A DNA stretch of 64,000 bases from Actinophytocola oryzae (GTDB lineage: Bacteria > Actinomycetota > Actinomycetes > Mycobacteriales > Pseudonocardiaceae): contig NZ_SOCP01000010.1 in the NCBI RefSeq assembly GCF_004364325.1, forward strand, positions 248,001 to 312,000, in the 5' to 3' direction. The notes under the pieces were generated by a model that worked only from the letters and a program-made list of their open reading frames with translations, was not told where the DNA came from and searched no databases. Every line of letters starts with the position of its first letter. Within the stretch, counting starts at the first letter, position 1. Of this stretch, positions 1 to 9,725 are shown piece after piece. Position numbers and translations under genes: made by a program.

Positions 1-673
1 TGAACAGGTACGTCAGCCCCAGCTCGTCCTGCAGGTCCTCCAGCAGGTTCACGATCTGGGCCTGGATGGACACGTCCAGCGCGGACACCGGCTCGTCCAG
101 CACGATGAACTTGGGGTTCATCGCGATGGCGCGGGCGATGCCGATGCGCTGGCGCTGGCCGCCGGAGAACTCGTGCGGGTAGCGGTCCGCGTACTCCTCG
201 GCCAGGCCGACCGTGTCCAGCAGGGTGTTGATGGTCTTGCGGCTCGACTCCTGGCCGAGCAGCTGGAACTTCTCGGCCAGGGTCTGGCGGATCGTCATGC
301 GCGGGTTCAGCGACGCGTACGGGTCCTGGAAGACGATCTGCATGTCCCGCCGGGCCCTGCGCAGCTCCTGCTTGCCGAGCGCGGTGACGTCGACGCCGTC
401 CAGCACCACCCGCCCGCTCGTCGGCTCCAGCAGGCGCAGGATCGCCCGCGCGGTCGTCGACTTGCCGCAGCCCGACTCGCCGACGAGCGCGACCGTCTGT
501 CCCCGGTGGATGTCGATGCTGACCCCGTCGACCGCCTTGACCTGGCCGATCGTGCGCTTGAGGAACACGCCGGAGCGGATGGGGAAGTGCTTGACGAGGT
601 TGTTGATCTGGAGCATCGGCTCGCCGGCGGGCTCCACCGTGCCGACCCCGCCCTGTCCGTCTGCCTGCGTCAC
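1..673 (-). CDS. oppF: Oligopeptide ABC transporter ATP-binding protein OppF, 3'-truncated by window edge
   Basis: ATPase subunit that energises oligopeptide uptake together with OppD. About 224 codons are visible and the C-terminus lies left of the window. Walker A (GESGCGKST) is near residues 65-73; the signature FSGGQRQRIGIARAM and Walker B FIVLDEPVSALDV follow near 165-200, so the nucleotide-binding domain is essentially complete. The GTG start at 673 overlaps the oppD stop (GTGA), implying translational coupling. It is last in the order oppA-B-C-D-F. The missing end should carry the short oligopeptide-transporter C-terminal extension. Dipeptide or other small-peptide specificity cannot be excluded. 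Confidence 0.93.
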   Translation of the reverse strand, partial: MTQADGQGGVGTVEPAGEPMLQINNLVKHFPIRSGVFLKRTIGQVKAVDGVSIDIHRGQTVALVGESGCGKSTTARAILRLLEPTSGRVVLDGVDVTALGKQELRRARRDMQIVFQDPYASLNPRMTIRQTLAEKFQLLGQESSRKTINTLLDTVGLAEEYADRYPHEFSGGQRQRIGIARAIAMNPKFIVLDEPVSALDVSIQAQIVNLLEDLQDELGLTYLF

Positions 674-1713
674 GAGCTCGCCCTCTCCTCGAAAGCCATC
701 GCCACCCGGTCACTGTGCACGCACGCCGCGCGGTGCGCTGAGCCGTTCACCGGCACCAGCGCCGGCACCTGCGGCAGACACGCCTCCGTCGCGAAGACGC
801 AGCGGGGGTGGAACGGGCAGCCCTCCGGCACCCGCGCCAGTGACGGCGGGATGCCCTTGATCGGCTGGAGTCTCGCCTGCCGTTTCTGGTCCATCCTGGG
901 CAGGCTGGCCAGCAGGCCGTAGGTGTAGGCGTGCCGTGGCGAGTAGAAGATCTCGTCCGCGGTGCCGGACTCGACGATCCGACCCGCGTACATCACGTTG
1001 ATCCGGTTCGCGTAGGACGCGACCACGCCGAGATCGTGCGTGATCAGCACGATCGCGGTGTTGCGGTCCTCCTGGAGCTTCTGCAGCAGGGCCATGATCT
1101 GCGCCTGCACGGTCACGTCCAGCGCGGTGGTCGGCTCGTCGGCCAGCAGCACGTGCGGGTCGTTGGCCAGCGCCATCGCGATCATCGCGCGCTGGCGCAT
1201 ACCACCGGAGAACTCGTGCGGGTACTGGTTGAGCCGCACCGCCGGGTTCGGGATGCCGACCTCGCCGAGCAGGTCGAGCGCACGCTTCTTCGCGACGGCC
1301 TTGGACACGTCCTGGTGCACGCGGACCATCTCGGCGATCTGGTCGCCGACCTTGAACACGGGGTTCAGCGCGGTCAGCGGGTCCTGGAAGATCATCGAGA
1401 TCTGGCTGCCGCGCAGCTTGCGCTGCTGCTTCTCGGGCATCTTCAGCAGCGACCGGCCGCGCAGGAACACGTCGCCGGACGGGAAGGTCGCGGGCGGCGA
1501 CGGCACGAGGCCCAGGATCGTCATGGCCGACACCGACTTGCCGGAGCCGGACTCGCCGACGATCGCGAGGGTCTCGCCCTCGTTGACGTGCCACGAGACG
1601 CCGTCGACGGCCTTGACCACGCCGAAGTCGGTCTTGAAGTGGACCCGTAGGTCGCGTACCTCCAGCAGGGGCGCGGGGGCCCCGTCGAGGTCGATGTCGG
1701 CTGCGCCGGTCAT
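670..1713 (-). CDS. oppD: Oligopeptide ABC transporter ATP-binding protein OppD
   Basis: 347-residue ATPase partner of OppF. Walker A GESGSGKS lies at residues 53-60, the signature FSGGMRQRAMIAMAL near 170 and Walker B LLADEPTTALDV near 192. The C-terminal region (GCPFHPRC...) is the Cys-containing tail typical of Opp/Dpp ATPases. The ATG at 1713 is preceded by AGGAGAAG at good spacing. It follows oppC by 36 bp and overlaps oppF by 4 bp, so it is part of one polycistron. The family is certain; the exact peptide substrate is not visible. Confidence 0.95.
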   Translation of the reverse strand: MTGAADIDLDGAPAPLLEVRDLRVHFKTDFGVVKAVDGVSWHVNEGETLAIVGESGSGKSVSAMTILGLVPSPPATFPSGDVFLRGRSLLKMPEKQQRKLRGSQISMIFQDPLTALNPVFKVGDQIAEMVRVHQDVSKAVAKKRALDLLGEVGIPNPAVRLNQYPHEFSGGMRQRAMIAMALANDPHVLLADEPTTALDVTVQAQIMALLQKLQEDRNTAIVLITHDLGVVASYANRINVMYAGRIVESGTADEIFYSPRHAYTYGLLASLPRMDQKRQARLQPIKGIPPSLARVPEGCPFHPRCVFATEACLPQVPALVPVNGSAHRAACVHSDRVAMAFEERASS

Positions 1714-1749
1714 CTGGGTACTTCTCCTAGTGGTGGGAGCGTTCCGGCA

Positions 1750-2706
1750 CTACCGGAGCTTCGGGTCCAGCGAGTCACGCAGGCCGTCGGCGACGAACGC
1801 GAAGGCGAGGGTCGTGATGCAGATCGCGGCACTCGGGAAGATCCACAGGTAGTCCTTGCCCGCGACCTGCACCTGCTCGATGCCCTGGTTGATCAGGCGA
1901 CCCCACTCCGGGGTGTCCGGCGGCACGCCGACGCCGAGGTAGGCGAGCGAGGCCATCGCGACGACCGCGACGCCGATGCTGGTGAACGAGTAGATGAACA
2001 CCGGCTGGATGGCGTTGGGCAGGATGTGGCGGACCACGATCCGCCAGTCGGACGCGCCGATCGAGCGCGCCGCCTCCACGTACTCCGCCTCGCGCAGCGC
2101 CAGCATCTGGCCACGCATGAGCCGTGCGGCCGTCGGCCAGCCGAGCACCACCAGCGCGATGATCACCTGCGTGACGCCGGAACCGAACGTGCGGACCACC
2201 AGGATCGCGCCGATCAGGTACGGGAACGCGAGGAAGATGTCCGTCGTGCGCATGATCACGGCGTCGGAGATCCGGCCGCGGAAGCCGGCGAGCGCGCCGA
2301 GCGCGACGCCGACGATCATCGAGCCGAGCATGGTCGCGATGCCGACCAGGAGTGCCAGGCGCAGGCCGTAGAGCAGCTCCGAGTACAGGTCGCGGCCGAG
2401 CGCGTCCGTGCCGAACAGGTGGTCGCCACCGGGTGGGGCGATCGTGTTCATCAGGTTCTGGTCGTACGGGTCGTACGGCGAGATGAACGGCTGGACCAGC
2501 GCGAGGATCACCAGGATCGCCACGACGACGAGCCCGGTCATGGCGAGCTTGTTGCGCTTGAACCGGCGCCACATGTCGGCGAACTGGCCGCGCGACGGCT
2601 CTTTCTTGCCAGGCTCCGGCGGCTCGCCCTTGGCCTCGTGAGCCGACTCGACGACCACCGCCTGTGCGGCGGTGGCCATGTCGGTCGGGGTGTCAGGAGA
2701 AGTCAT
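1750..2706 (-). CDS. oppC: Oligopeptide ABC transporter permease OppC
   Basis: 318-residue inner-membrane permease of the peptide importer. The first 45 residues are charged and cytoplasmic (GEPPEPGKKEPSRGQF), followed by a first membrane span around LAMTGLVVVAILVILALV. After the periplasm-side segment FGTDALGRDLYSELLYGLR comes the binding-protein-dependent permease domain with the cytoplasmic EAA-type loop EAARSIGASDWRIVVRHILPN. It sits 13 bp downstream of oppB. It forms a heterodimer with OppB in this family. Confidence 0.95.
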   Translation of the reverse strand: MTSPDTPTDMATAAQAVVVESAHEAKGEPPEPGKKEPSRGQFADMWRRFKRNKLAMTGLVVVAILVILALVQPFISPYDPYDQNLMNTIAPPGGDHLFGTDALGRDLYSELLYGLRLALLVGIATMLGSMIVGVALGALAGFRGRISDAVIMRTTDIFLAFPYLIGAILVVRTFGSGVTQVIIALVVLGWPTAARLMRGQMLALREAEYVEAARSIGASDWRIVVRHILPNAIQPVFIYSFTSIGVAVVAMASLAYLGVGVPPDTPEWGRLINQGIEQVQVAGKDYLWIFPSAAICITTLAFAFVADGLRDSLDPKLR

Positions 2707-2719
2707 TTCGCAGCCCCGC

Positions 2720-3652
2720 TCAACTCAACCGGATCCGTGGATCGAGATACGCGTACAAGATGTCGACGATCATGCTGAGGCCCACGTATACCAGTACGGC
2801 GAACGTCGTGATCGCCATGATCACCGGGTTGTTGTTCTGCAGGATCGACTTGTACAACAGGAAGCCGACACCGTTGTACTGGAACAGCGTCTCGGTGATG
2901 ATCGCGCCGCCGAGCAGCACGCCGATGCTGATGCCGACGTAGGTGACCACCGGGATGATCGAGTTCCGGAAAGCGTGCTTCATGATCACGGTGCGCTCGG
3001 ACAGACCCTTGGCCCGCGCCGTTCTGATGTAGTCCATGCGGAGGACCTCCAGCATGGACCCGCGCATGAGCCTGGCGATGAACGCCGCGTCGACGATCGC
3101 GAGTGTTATCGCGGGTAGGAGCACTTCCGTGTACCACGGCGCCAGTTCCGTGAACGTTCTCGGCACCTGCGGGAACACCCACACGCCGGAGACGGTCTGT
3201 CGCAGCCAGATGCCGATCACGAAGACCGGGACACCGATGGCGAGCGTGGTGAGGATGGTGACCAGGACGTCCCAGAAGGAGTAGCGCCAGACCGCGGCGA
3301 TAATTCCCGCGACGACGCCGATGATCACGTCTAGGATGATTGCGACCAGTGCGAGACGCGCGGTCGCGGGCACCGCCTGCGCGAGCATGTCCGCGACGGG
3401 GCGGCGCTGGTCGAAGTCGACCCCGAGGTCACCGGTGAACAGGTTCCCGAGGTAGGTGAGGTACTGCACCGGCACGGAGTGGTCCATGCCGAACTTCGCG
3501 CGGAGGATCTCCTGCGTGGCAGGCGGAACCACCTTGTCGCCACTCGAGGCGAACGGGTCACCGAGCACGAACAGGCCGATGAACAGCAGGATCGTCGCCG
3601 CTATCACGACCATGATGGCCTGGGCGAGCCTGCGGATGACGAACTTCCCCAT
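2720..3652 (-). CDS. oppB: Oligopeptide ABC transporter permease OppB
   Basis: 310-residue permease subunit. It begins with the family-typical MGKFVIRRLAQAIMVVI span, then carries the DPFASSGDKVVPPATQEIL periplasmic stretch and the EAA loop RTARAKGLSERTVIMKHAFRN before the last two spans. It lies between oppA and oppC in the same orientation. The 94-bp gap to oppA could hold a processing site or weak terminator that lets oppA be made in excess, as is common for binding proteins, but no strong hairpin was seen. Confidence 0.95.
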   Translation of the reverse strand: MGKFVIRRLAQAIMVVIAATILLFIGLFVLGDPFASSGDKVVPPATQEILRAKFGMDHSVPVQYLTYLGNLFTGDLGVDFDQRRPVADMLAQAVPATARLALVAIILDVIIGVVAGIIAAVWRYSFWDVLVTILTTLAIGVPVFVIGIWLRQTVSGVWVFPQVPRTFTELAPWYTEVLLPAITLAIVDAAFIARLMRGSMLEVLRMDYIRTARAKGLSERTVIMKHAFRNSIIPVVTYVGISIGVLLGGAIITETLFQYNGVGFLLYKSILQNNNPVIMAITTFAVLVYVGLSMIVDILYAYLDPRIRLS

Positions 3653-3746
3653 TGGTTAGCGCCGGCTTTCTCGGATCGACGGTGTCCAACCTGACGGTGG
3701 CCGTGGCCCGACAGTACGCCGGGCCACGGCCAACCAGGTCTTTCAG

Positions 3747-5453
3747 TTACTTGGTGCTGATCTCGTACAGGTCCGGGTTCTCACTGAAGTCCATGCGAAG
3801 GTTGATGAACTTCGAGGTGTTGGCCAGACGGTGCTGAGTACGGTTCCACAGCGGGATCAGCGCCAGGTCGTCGCCGATGGCGATCTTCTCGGCCTGCTGG
3901 TAGAGAGTGACGCGCTTCGCGTCGTCCTTCTCGCCCTTGGCCTCGTCGAGCAGGTCGTCGAACTTCTTGTTGCTGTAGCGACCGCGGTTGTCACCGGTGG
4001 TCGGCTGGTCGGCCGGGGCGCCGATGGCACCGGTCGACAGCAGCGGCTCCAGGAAGTTGCCCGGGGTCGGGTAGTCGGCGCCCCACGCGGCACGGTAGAT
4101 GCCGGTGGAGTTCGGCTGCTGCTCGTTGTTCAGCAGGTCGGTGAACTGGACGCCGCCCAGGTTGACCTTCAGGCCGAGGTTGGTCTCGAGCTGGTCCTTC
4201 ACCGCGGCGGTCCACTCCTCGTGGCCGGCGTCGACGTTGAACTGGAAGTTCAGCTCGGTGCCCTCGGTGAGCCCTGCCTCCTTGGCCAGCTTCTTGGCCT
4301 CGTCGAGGTTGAACTCGCAGGCGTCGCAGACGCCCTTCTGGTAAGCGTCCTTGAACGCGGGCGGCACGAGCGAGTCCGCGGGCGACTGCGAGCCCTTGAA
4401 CACACCGTTGATGATCGCGTCGCGGTCGATCGCCATCGAGAGGGCCTTGCGGGCCTTCGCCGAGTCGAGCGGCTTCTGCGTGACCATGACCAGCAGGTAG
4501 TTCATGCCGTTGGTGTTACGGGTGATCCACTGGTTCTGCGGCTCGTAGGTCGAGCGCGCCTGCGGCAGCACCGGCGTCGGCATGCGGGCCCAGTCGAACG
4601 TGCCGTTCTGGTAACCGGCGTACTCGTCCTGGGAGCCGTTCGCGGTGATCGTGATCTCGACCGAGTCGAGGTAGGCCGCGTGGCCGATGTTGTAGTCGTC
4701 GAAGCGCTTGAGCTTGATGCCCACGTTGTGCTGCCACGGGCCGTCCATCATGAACGGGCCGTTGCCGATGGGCTGCTCCACATAGGCGGGGTTGCTGGTC
4801 GGGCTGCCCGCGGTGGACGGCACCGGGGAGAACACCGGGTGGAAGGTGCGGAGGTAGAACTCGCAGTTCGGGTCGGCGAGCTTCACGACCAGCTTGGCCG
4901 GGTCGGTCGCGTCCACACCGGACAGCGAGGTCGCCGTGCCGGCCTGCATCTCGTCGAAGCCCTCGATGCCCGCCAGGTGGTAGGCCACCTCGGAGGCCGA
5001 GTCCTTGGCGGCGACGCGCTCCCAGCCACGCTTGAACGACGCGGAGGTGACCTCCTCACCGTTGTGGAACTTCGTGCCCGTCTTCAGGTCGAAGGTCCAC
5101 TCGGTGCAGTCGTCGTTGGCTTCCCACTTGGTCGCGACACCGGGCTTGACCTCGCCGAGCGGGTCGACCTGGATGAGACCCGTGAAGAGGTACTTGGTGA
5201 CCAGCAGGCCCTCGGACTCCTGGGCGTTGTAGGGGTCGATCGCCGTCGGCTCGGTGAGACCGAACCGGAACGTGCCGCCCTTCTTGCCCTCCTTGATGTC
5301 CGGGAGGGGGGTTTCCGGCCAGCCGGCAGACTGCGCCGCGCTGTCGTTGTTGTCGTCGCTGGTGCCCTCGTTCGATTTCTGAGAGCAGGCGGTGAGCACC
5401 AGCGCGGCAGCCGTCAGACCGGCCGCGGCCCGGAGCCACGCTTGTTTCCGCAT
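3747..5453 (-). CDS. oppA: Oligopeptide ABC transporter substrate-binding lipoprotein OppA
   Basis: 568-residue extracytoplasmic solute-binding protein, family 5 (SBP_bac_5). The start is ATG 5453: it is preceded by GGAGGA and gives MRKQAWLRAAAGLTAAALV ending in a lipobox (LTACS), so it is a lipoprotein anchored at Cys 23. An in-frame extension upstream of this would bury the signal peptide and was rejected. The mature protein shows the family motifs for opposing lobes (PIGNGPFMMDGPW, KALSMAIDRDAIINGVFKG). It is the first gene of the opp operon; its promoter must lie in 5454-5750. Confidence 0.94.
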   Translation of the reverse strand: MRKQAWLRAAAGLTAAALVLTACSQKSNEGTSDDNNDSAAQSAGWPETPLPDIKEGKKGGTFRFGLTEPTAIDPYNAQESEGLLVTKYLFTGLIQVDPLGEVKPGVATKWEANDDCTEWTFDLKTGTKFHNGEEVTSASFKRGWERVAAKDSASEVAYHLAGIEGFDEMQAGTATSLSGVDATDPAKLVVKLADPNCEFYLRTFHPVFSPVPSTAGSPTSNPAYVEQPIGNGPFMMDGPWQHNVGIKLKRFDDYNIGHAAYLDSVEITITANGSQDEYAGYQNGTFDWARMPTPVLPQARSTYEPQNQWITRNTNGMNYLLVMVTQKPLDSAKARKALSMAIDRDAIINGVFKGSQSPADSLVPPAFKDAYQKGVCDACEFNLDEAKKLAKEAGLTEGTELNFQFNVDAGHEEWTAAVKDQLETNLGLKVNLGGVQFTDLLNNEQQPNSTGIYRAAWGADYPTPGNFLEPLLSTGAIGAPADQPTTGDNRGRYSNKKFDDLLDEAKGEKDDAKRVTLYQQAEKIAIGDDLALIPLWNRTQHRLANTSKFINLRMDFSENPDLYEISTK

Positions 5454-5948
5454 CAAGATAGTTCCTCCATGAGCGAGCACGCACTCGACGAGCGTGCGCC
5501 CGGTGTTGTCGTGACACATCGTGCACGGAGCCGGTGGGTACCGCGCGGCGGGGGCTGGTCGGGGGAGCCTAATACCACCGAGCGGTCGTCTCTTTCCTGG
5601 TGCGCGACGAGTGTCATGTCGATCTTGTGACGCGCCGGCGCCCAGACGCCGACATGCCGTTGCAGGACGGTAGGAACTTCCCCTACTCCCGTCACGGGGA
5701 TGCGCTTGATCGTGACCAAAGGGTGACACGCCGGACTCATGGAGCGATCCCGCGGTTACGGCGCGCTGAATAGTCGTCGCGGACCGCAGACTAATGGGGC
5801 TTGTGTCGTTAATGGACCCGTCAACCCGCGCGCCGACGCGTCTTGGTCAGAAGGTCGGCCGGATGGGCGTGAACCGGCAACGTGAAAGTGGTAAATCCGG
5901 GAATAGCGTGTGCGGCAAATGTGACTGCCCTGTAACCGGGGCGGTTTC
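5454..5948. other. 495-bp gene-free region upstream of oppA
   Basis: No open frame here looks coding on either strand. The minus strand holds the oppA Shine-Dalgarno next to 5453 and a possible -10 (TAGGCT) near 5568-5573. The half next to the LpqW-like stop (5750-5948) is less GC-rich than its surroundings. No convincing terminator hairpin for oppA-distal reading was found. Most likely it is the opp control region. Confidence 0.4.
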
Positions 5949-7604
5949 CTAACGCGCGGAACGATTCCAGAATGCGGCGCCGGCAAACGGGCCCGCGAAC
6001 CCCGCACCGTCCGTGACGCCCGTGACCTCGTCACGCACGGCGAGGACGTCGGCCTCCTGGTACAGCGGCAGCGCGACCGCGGCACGCCAGAGAGCGGGCT
6101 CGACGGCCGTCAGCGCGTCGGTCACGGAGAGTGAACCGGTGAGGGCCGCGTCGAGGGTCGGCTGGAGGCCGCCGTCGCAGTAGCCGAGCGGGTTGGCCGG
6201 CACCAGGCCTGCCGAGCCGGTGACGCACCCGTAGTCACTGGCGAGCATGGTCGCCGGGTCCCCGCCCGTGGCCCGGGAGGTCACCGCGATGTCCACCACG
6301 TTCGACCCGCTGGTCGCGTAGAGCCGCTGGTACAGCTCCGCGCCGGGCAGCTCGGCGACCGTCGCGCTCACCCCGCCCGCGGCGAGCTGACCCTGGATGT
6401 CGTTGGCGATCCGCACGTCGGCGGGCTGCTCGGTCGCCGCGCCGATGACCAGCTCGAGCGGCCGCCCGTCACGGGTCCAGCCCGCGCTGGTCCTCGTGTA
6501 GCCGGCGCCGGTGAGCAGCGGATCCGCCGCGACCGGGTTGTAGACGATGTCCGACGGCATGGTCGACGCGTAGCCGGGCATGCTCGGCGCCAGCACCTGG
6601 GCGTCGGCCCGCAGCTGGGCGGCCGGGCCGTTGCCGGTGCCGACGGTGATCAGCTTCGTCCGGTCGAGCATGGCCATGACGGCCTGGCGCACCGGCAGGT
6701 CGGCGAGCTGGCGGACCGGCCGCAGGTACACGGTCGTCACCTGCGGGCGGGCCACGGTCGAGCTGGTCACGGCCGGTGCGAGGTCGCCGATCCGCGTGGC
6801 GCCGACCGAGTCGGTGTCCACCAGCGCCAGCTGGTCGTGACCCTGGTCGAGCGCCTCGACCAGCGCGGCCTCGTCGGCACGGCGCAGCACGATCCGGTCG
6901 AGCGTGGCCGGGTCCTCCCAGTACCGGTCGTTGCGCTCCAGGACGACCTCGCCCCGGTCGTCGTCGAGCGTCTTCACCGTGTACGGGCCCGCGGTGGCGG
7001 GGAAGTTGTTCTGCAGCGCCCCGGACCAGCCGCCGGGGGCGTCCTTGAGCAGGTGCGCGGGCAGGAGGTTCGTGAACAGGGACCGCCAGCCGGGGTAGGG
7101 CTTCGAGAAGACGACCTCGACGGTCCTGCCTGCGTCGCGGGCGTTGATGTCGGTGATCAGCCGGTAGCCCGCGGAGTCGACCACGCCCGGCTGGCTGGTG
7201 AGCTGCTCACGCAGGTAGACGAAGTCCTCCGCCGCCACCGGGGCCGCGTCGGACCAGGAGGCGTCGGCCCGGATCTGGTAGGTGACCGTGTACGGCTTGG
7301 CCTTGGTGACCGCCGCCGACACCATCAGGTTGCGGTCCAGCTGGGGGGTGCCGTCCGGGCCGGGCCGGAACACCGACGGCAGCAGCATCTGCGACAGGCC
7401 GGTCGTGATGGCCGACTGGTCGGCGAAGTTGTGCGGGTTGTAGCCGCCCGCGATGGAGTCGACGCCGACCACGACCTCACCCGCGTCCACCGGGGCGTTG
7501 GACGGGGACACGAACGGGGTGTCGACGCGCCGGGGTGCAGGCGTACATGCCGCCAGAGCGACCAGAGCGACGATCGCGAGTAGCGCCTTCCGCAACAGCA
7601 TCAC
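5949..7604 (-). CDS. lpqW: LpqW-like family 5 substrate-binding lipoprotein
   Basis: About 551-residue lipoprotein of the SBP_bac_5 fold. The N-terminus MLLRKALLAIVALVALAAC is a signal peptide with lipobox LAAC. The start is GTG 7604 or ATG 7601, directly after an AAGGGGGG Shine-Dalgarno; a -10-like TAGATT is at 7618-7623. In mycobacteria the gene next to typA encodes LpqW, a binding-protein homologue repurposed to control PIM/lipomannan synthesis. Adjacency to typA (7680-9581) suggests orthology. Nearby opp genes make a second peptide-binding protein the main alternative, but no permease is attached to this gene. Confidence 0.65.
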   Translation of the reverse strand: MMLLRKALLAIVALVALAACTPAPRRVDTPFVSPSNAPVDAGEVVVGVDSIAGGYNPHNFADQSAITTGLSQMLLPSVFRPGPDGTPQLDRNLMVSAAVTKAKPYTVTYQIRADASWSDAAPVAAEDFVYLREQLTSQPGVVDSAGYRLITDINARDAGRTVEVVFSKPYPGWRSLFTNLLPAHLLKDAPGGWSGALQNNFPATAGPYTVKTLDDDRGEVVLERNDRYWEDPATLDRIVLRRADEAALVEALDQGHDQLALVDTDSVGATRIGDLAPAVTSSTVARPQVTTVYLRPVRQLADLPVRQAVMAMLDRTKLITVGTGNGPAAQLRADAQVLAPSMPGYASTMPSDIVYNPVAADPLLTGAGYTRTSAGWTRDGRPLELVIGAATEQPADVRIANDIQGQLAAGGVSATVAELPGAELYQRLYATSGSNVVDIAVTSRATGGDPATMLASDYGCVTGSAGLVPANPLGYCDGGLQPTLDAALTGSLSVTDALTAVEPALWRAAVALPLYQEADVLAVRDEVTGVTDGAGFAGPFAGAAFWNRSAR

Positions 7605-7679
7605 CCCCCTTGCCAGAAATCTAGACCTCTGTGGGAATGACGCGTTCGGCGGCTACGAGGTTCCTGGTGTTGGCAGCCC

Positions 7680-9581
7680 TCAGTTGTCGCGTGACTTCTC
7701 GCGGGCACGGGCGCGGCCGCGCTGGGTGCTGTCGAGGATCAGCTTGCGGATTCGCACGACGTCCGGCGCCACCTCGACGCACTCGTCGGTAGCGCAGAAC
7801 TCGAGGGCCTCCTCCAGGACCAGCTTGCGTGGCCTCGCCAGCCGCTCCAGCTCGTCACCGGTCGAGGAGCGCATGTTGGTGAGCTTCTTCTCGCGGGTGA
7901 CGTTGACGTCGAGGTCCTCGGCACGGGGGTTCTCGCCGACGACCATGCCCTCGTACACGTCGGCGCCCGGCTCGACGAAGAACGTGCCCCGGTCGGCCAG
8001 CTGGATCATCGCGTAGCCGGTGACCGAGCCGGTCCGGTCCGCGACGAGCGAACCGGAGTGCCTGCCGCGGATCGACCCCGCCCAGGGGAAGTAGCCCTCG
8101 AAGATGGCGTTCGCGATGCCGGTGCCGCGCGTCTCGGTGAGGAAGTCCGTGCGGAAGCCGATGAGGCCACGCGACGGGACGACGTACTCGACCTTGACGC
8201 GGCCGGTGCCGTGCCCGCTCATGTGCTCCAGACGGCCCTTGCGGCTCGCGAGCAGCTGGGTGATGGCGCCGAGGTGCTCCTCGGGGGCGTCCACGGTGAG
8301 TCGCTCGAACGGCTCGCACAGCGTCCCGTCGACGGTCCGCGTGACGACCTCCGGGCGGCCCACGGTCAGCTCGAAGCCCTCGCGGCGCATGGTCTCCACG
8401 AGGATCGCCAGCGCCAGCTCGCCTCGGCCCTGGACCTCCCAGGTGTCGGGCCGCTCCGTCGGCAGGACGCGGATGGAGACGTTGCCGACCAGCTCGGTGT
8501 CCAGGCGGTTCTTGACCAGCCGCGCGGTGACCTTCGAGCCGCCGCCACGGCCCGCGAGCGGCGAGGTGTTGACGCCGATGGTGACGGAGATGGCCGGCTC
8601 GTCGACGTGGATGCGCTCGAGCGGCTCGGGGTTGGCCGGGTCGGCGAGTGTGTCGCCGATGGTGATCTCCGGGATGCCCGCGATGGCCACGATGTCGCCC
8701 GCCTCGGCACTGGCGGCCGGGACGCGGTCGAGGGCCTGCGTGAGCAGCAGCTCGGTGATCTTGACGTTCGTGATGGTGCCGTCCGCCCGGCACCAGGCCA
8801 CCTGCTCGCCCTTGCGGATGGTGCCGGAGTGGACCCGGCACAGCGCGATGCGGCCGAGGAAGCTCGACGCGTCGAGGTTCGTGACCAGTGCGCGCAGCGG
8901 TGCCTTCGGGTCGCCGGACGGCGCGGGCACGTGCTGGAGGAGCACGTCGAACAGCGGGTCGAGGTTCTCGCTGTCGGGCATTCCGCCGTCGGCGGGCTGG
9001 TTCAGGCTGGCCCGGCCCGCCCGCGCGGACGCGTAGACGACCGGCAGGTCCAGGATGTTGGCGTTGGACGAGTCCAGCTCGCCGGCCAGGTCGAGCAGCA
9101 GGTCGTGGGTCTCGTCGACGACCTCGCTGATGCGGGCGTCCGGACGGTCGACCTTGTTGACGACCAGCAGGACCGGCAGGCCCGCGGCCAGGGTCTTGCG
9201 GAGCACGAACCGGGTCTGCGGCAGCGGCCCCTCGCTCGCGTCGACGAGCAGGACCACCCCGTCCACCATCGACAGTCCACGCTCGACCTCGCCACCGAAG
9301 TCCGCGTGGCCCGGGGTGTCGACCACGTTGATCGTGACCGGCCCGTCGGGCGTCTCGCGGTGCACCGCGGTGTTCTTGGCGAGGATCGTGATGCCCTTCT
9401 CACGTTCCAGGTCGCCGGAGTCCATGACCCGGTCGACGAGGGCCGCACGGGCCGAGAAGGCGCCGGTCTGCCGGAGCATCGCGTCGACCAGGGTTGTCTT
9501 GCCGTGGTCGACGTGCGCGACGATCGCGACGTTGCGGAGGTCGGTCCTGGCGATCGCGGGCGTGATCGTGTCGGTGGGCAC
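7680..9581 (-). CDS. typA: Translational GTPase TypA/BipA
   Basis: 633-residue ribosome-associated GTPase of the EF-G-like superfamily, implicated in 50S assembly and stress adaptation. G1 (AHVDHGKTT), G3 (DTPGHADFGGEVERG) and G4 (NKVDRPDAR) are intact; the C-terminal half holds the EF-G-like domains with SRGLIGFRTDFLTETRGTG. The GTG at 9581 is chosen because AGGAG lies 8 nt upstream; an in-frame start 20 codons earlier adds non-conserved sequence and no ribosome site. It is divergent from the iron-box gene at 9726. Confidence 0.95.
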   Translation of the reverse strand: MPTDTITPAIARTDLRNVAIVAHVDHGKTTLVDAMLRQTGAFSARAALVDRVMDSGDLEREKGITILAKNTAVHRETPDGPVTINVVDTPGHADFGGEVERGLSMVDGVVLLVDASEGPLPQTRFVLRKTLAAGLPVLLVVNKVDRPDARISEVVDETHDLLLDLAGELDSSNANILDLPVVYASARAGRASLNQPADGGMPDSENLDPLFDVLLQHVPAPSGDPKAPLRALVTNLDASSFLGRIALCRVHSGTIRKGEQVAWCRADGTITNVKITELLLTQALDRVPAASAEAGDIVAIAGIPEITIGDTLADPANPEPLERIHVDEPAISVTIGVNTSPLAGRGGGSKVTARLVKNRLDTELVGNVSIRVLPTERPDTWEVQGRGELALAILVETMRREGFELTVGRPEVVTRTVDGTLCEPFERLTVDAPEEHLGAITQLLASRKGRLEHMSGHGTGRVKVEYVVPSRGLIGFRTDFLTETRGTGIANAIFEGYFPWAGSIRGRHSGSLVADRTGSVTGYAMIQLADRGTFFVEPGADVYEGMVVGENPRAEDLDVNVTREKKLTNMRSSTGDELERLARPRKLVLEEALEFCATDECVEVAPDVVRIRKLILDSTQRGRARAREKSRDN

Positions 9582-9676
9582 GCGCGTGCTCCTGTACTTC
9601 GTGGTCTGGCGGCATTGGCTCGGCGCGAGATCACGCGCCACTGACGAGGATAGCCGCCCGAGGTGGCGCCCCGCAG

Positions 9677-9695
9677 AAAGGTAAGTCTAACCTTA
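9677..9695 (+). promoter_or_regulatory. Candidate IdeR/DtxR iron box
   Basis: AAAGGTAAGTCTAACCTTA matches the actinobacterial IdeR/DtxR operator consensus (TWAGGTTAGSCTAACCTWA) at roughly 16 of 19 positions, with near-perfect dyad symmetry. It lies 31 bp before the start of the small Cys-rich gene, overlapping a likely -10 (TAACCT, 9688-9693). This geometry fits Fe(II)-dependent repression. The consensus match is seen directly; iron control is inferred. Confidence 0.65.
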
Positions 9696-9725
9696 GTCGA
9701 ATCCCAGCACGGTTGGAGACGACGC

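Noticed and set aside
5454..5729. N-terminal extension of OppA by about 92 residues
   Set aside because: It would place the lipoprotein signal peptide in the middle of the protein; ATG 5453 has GGAGGA.
9582..9641. Extended N-terminus of TypA by 20 residues
   Set aside because: The extension is not family-like and lacks a ribosome site, whereas GTG 9581 has AGGAG at correct spacing.
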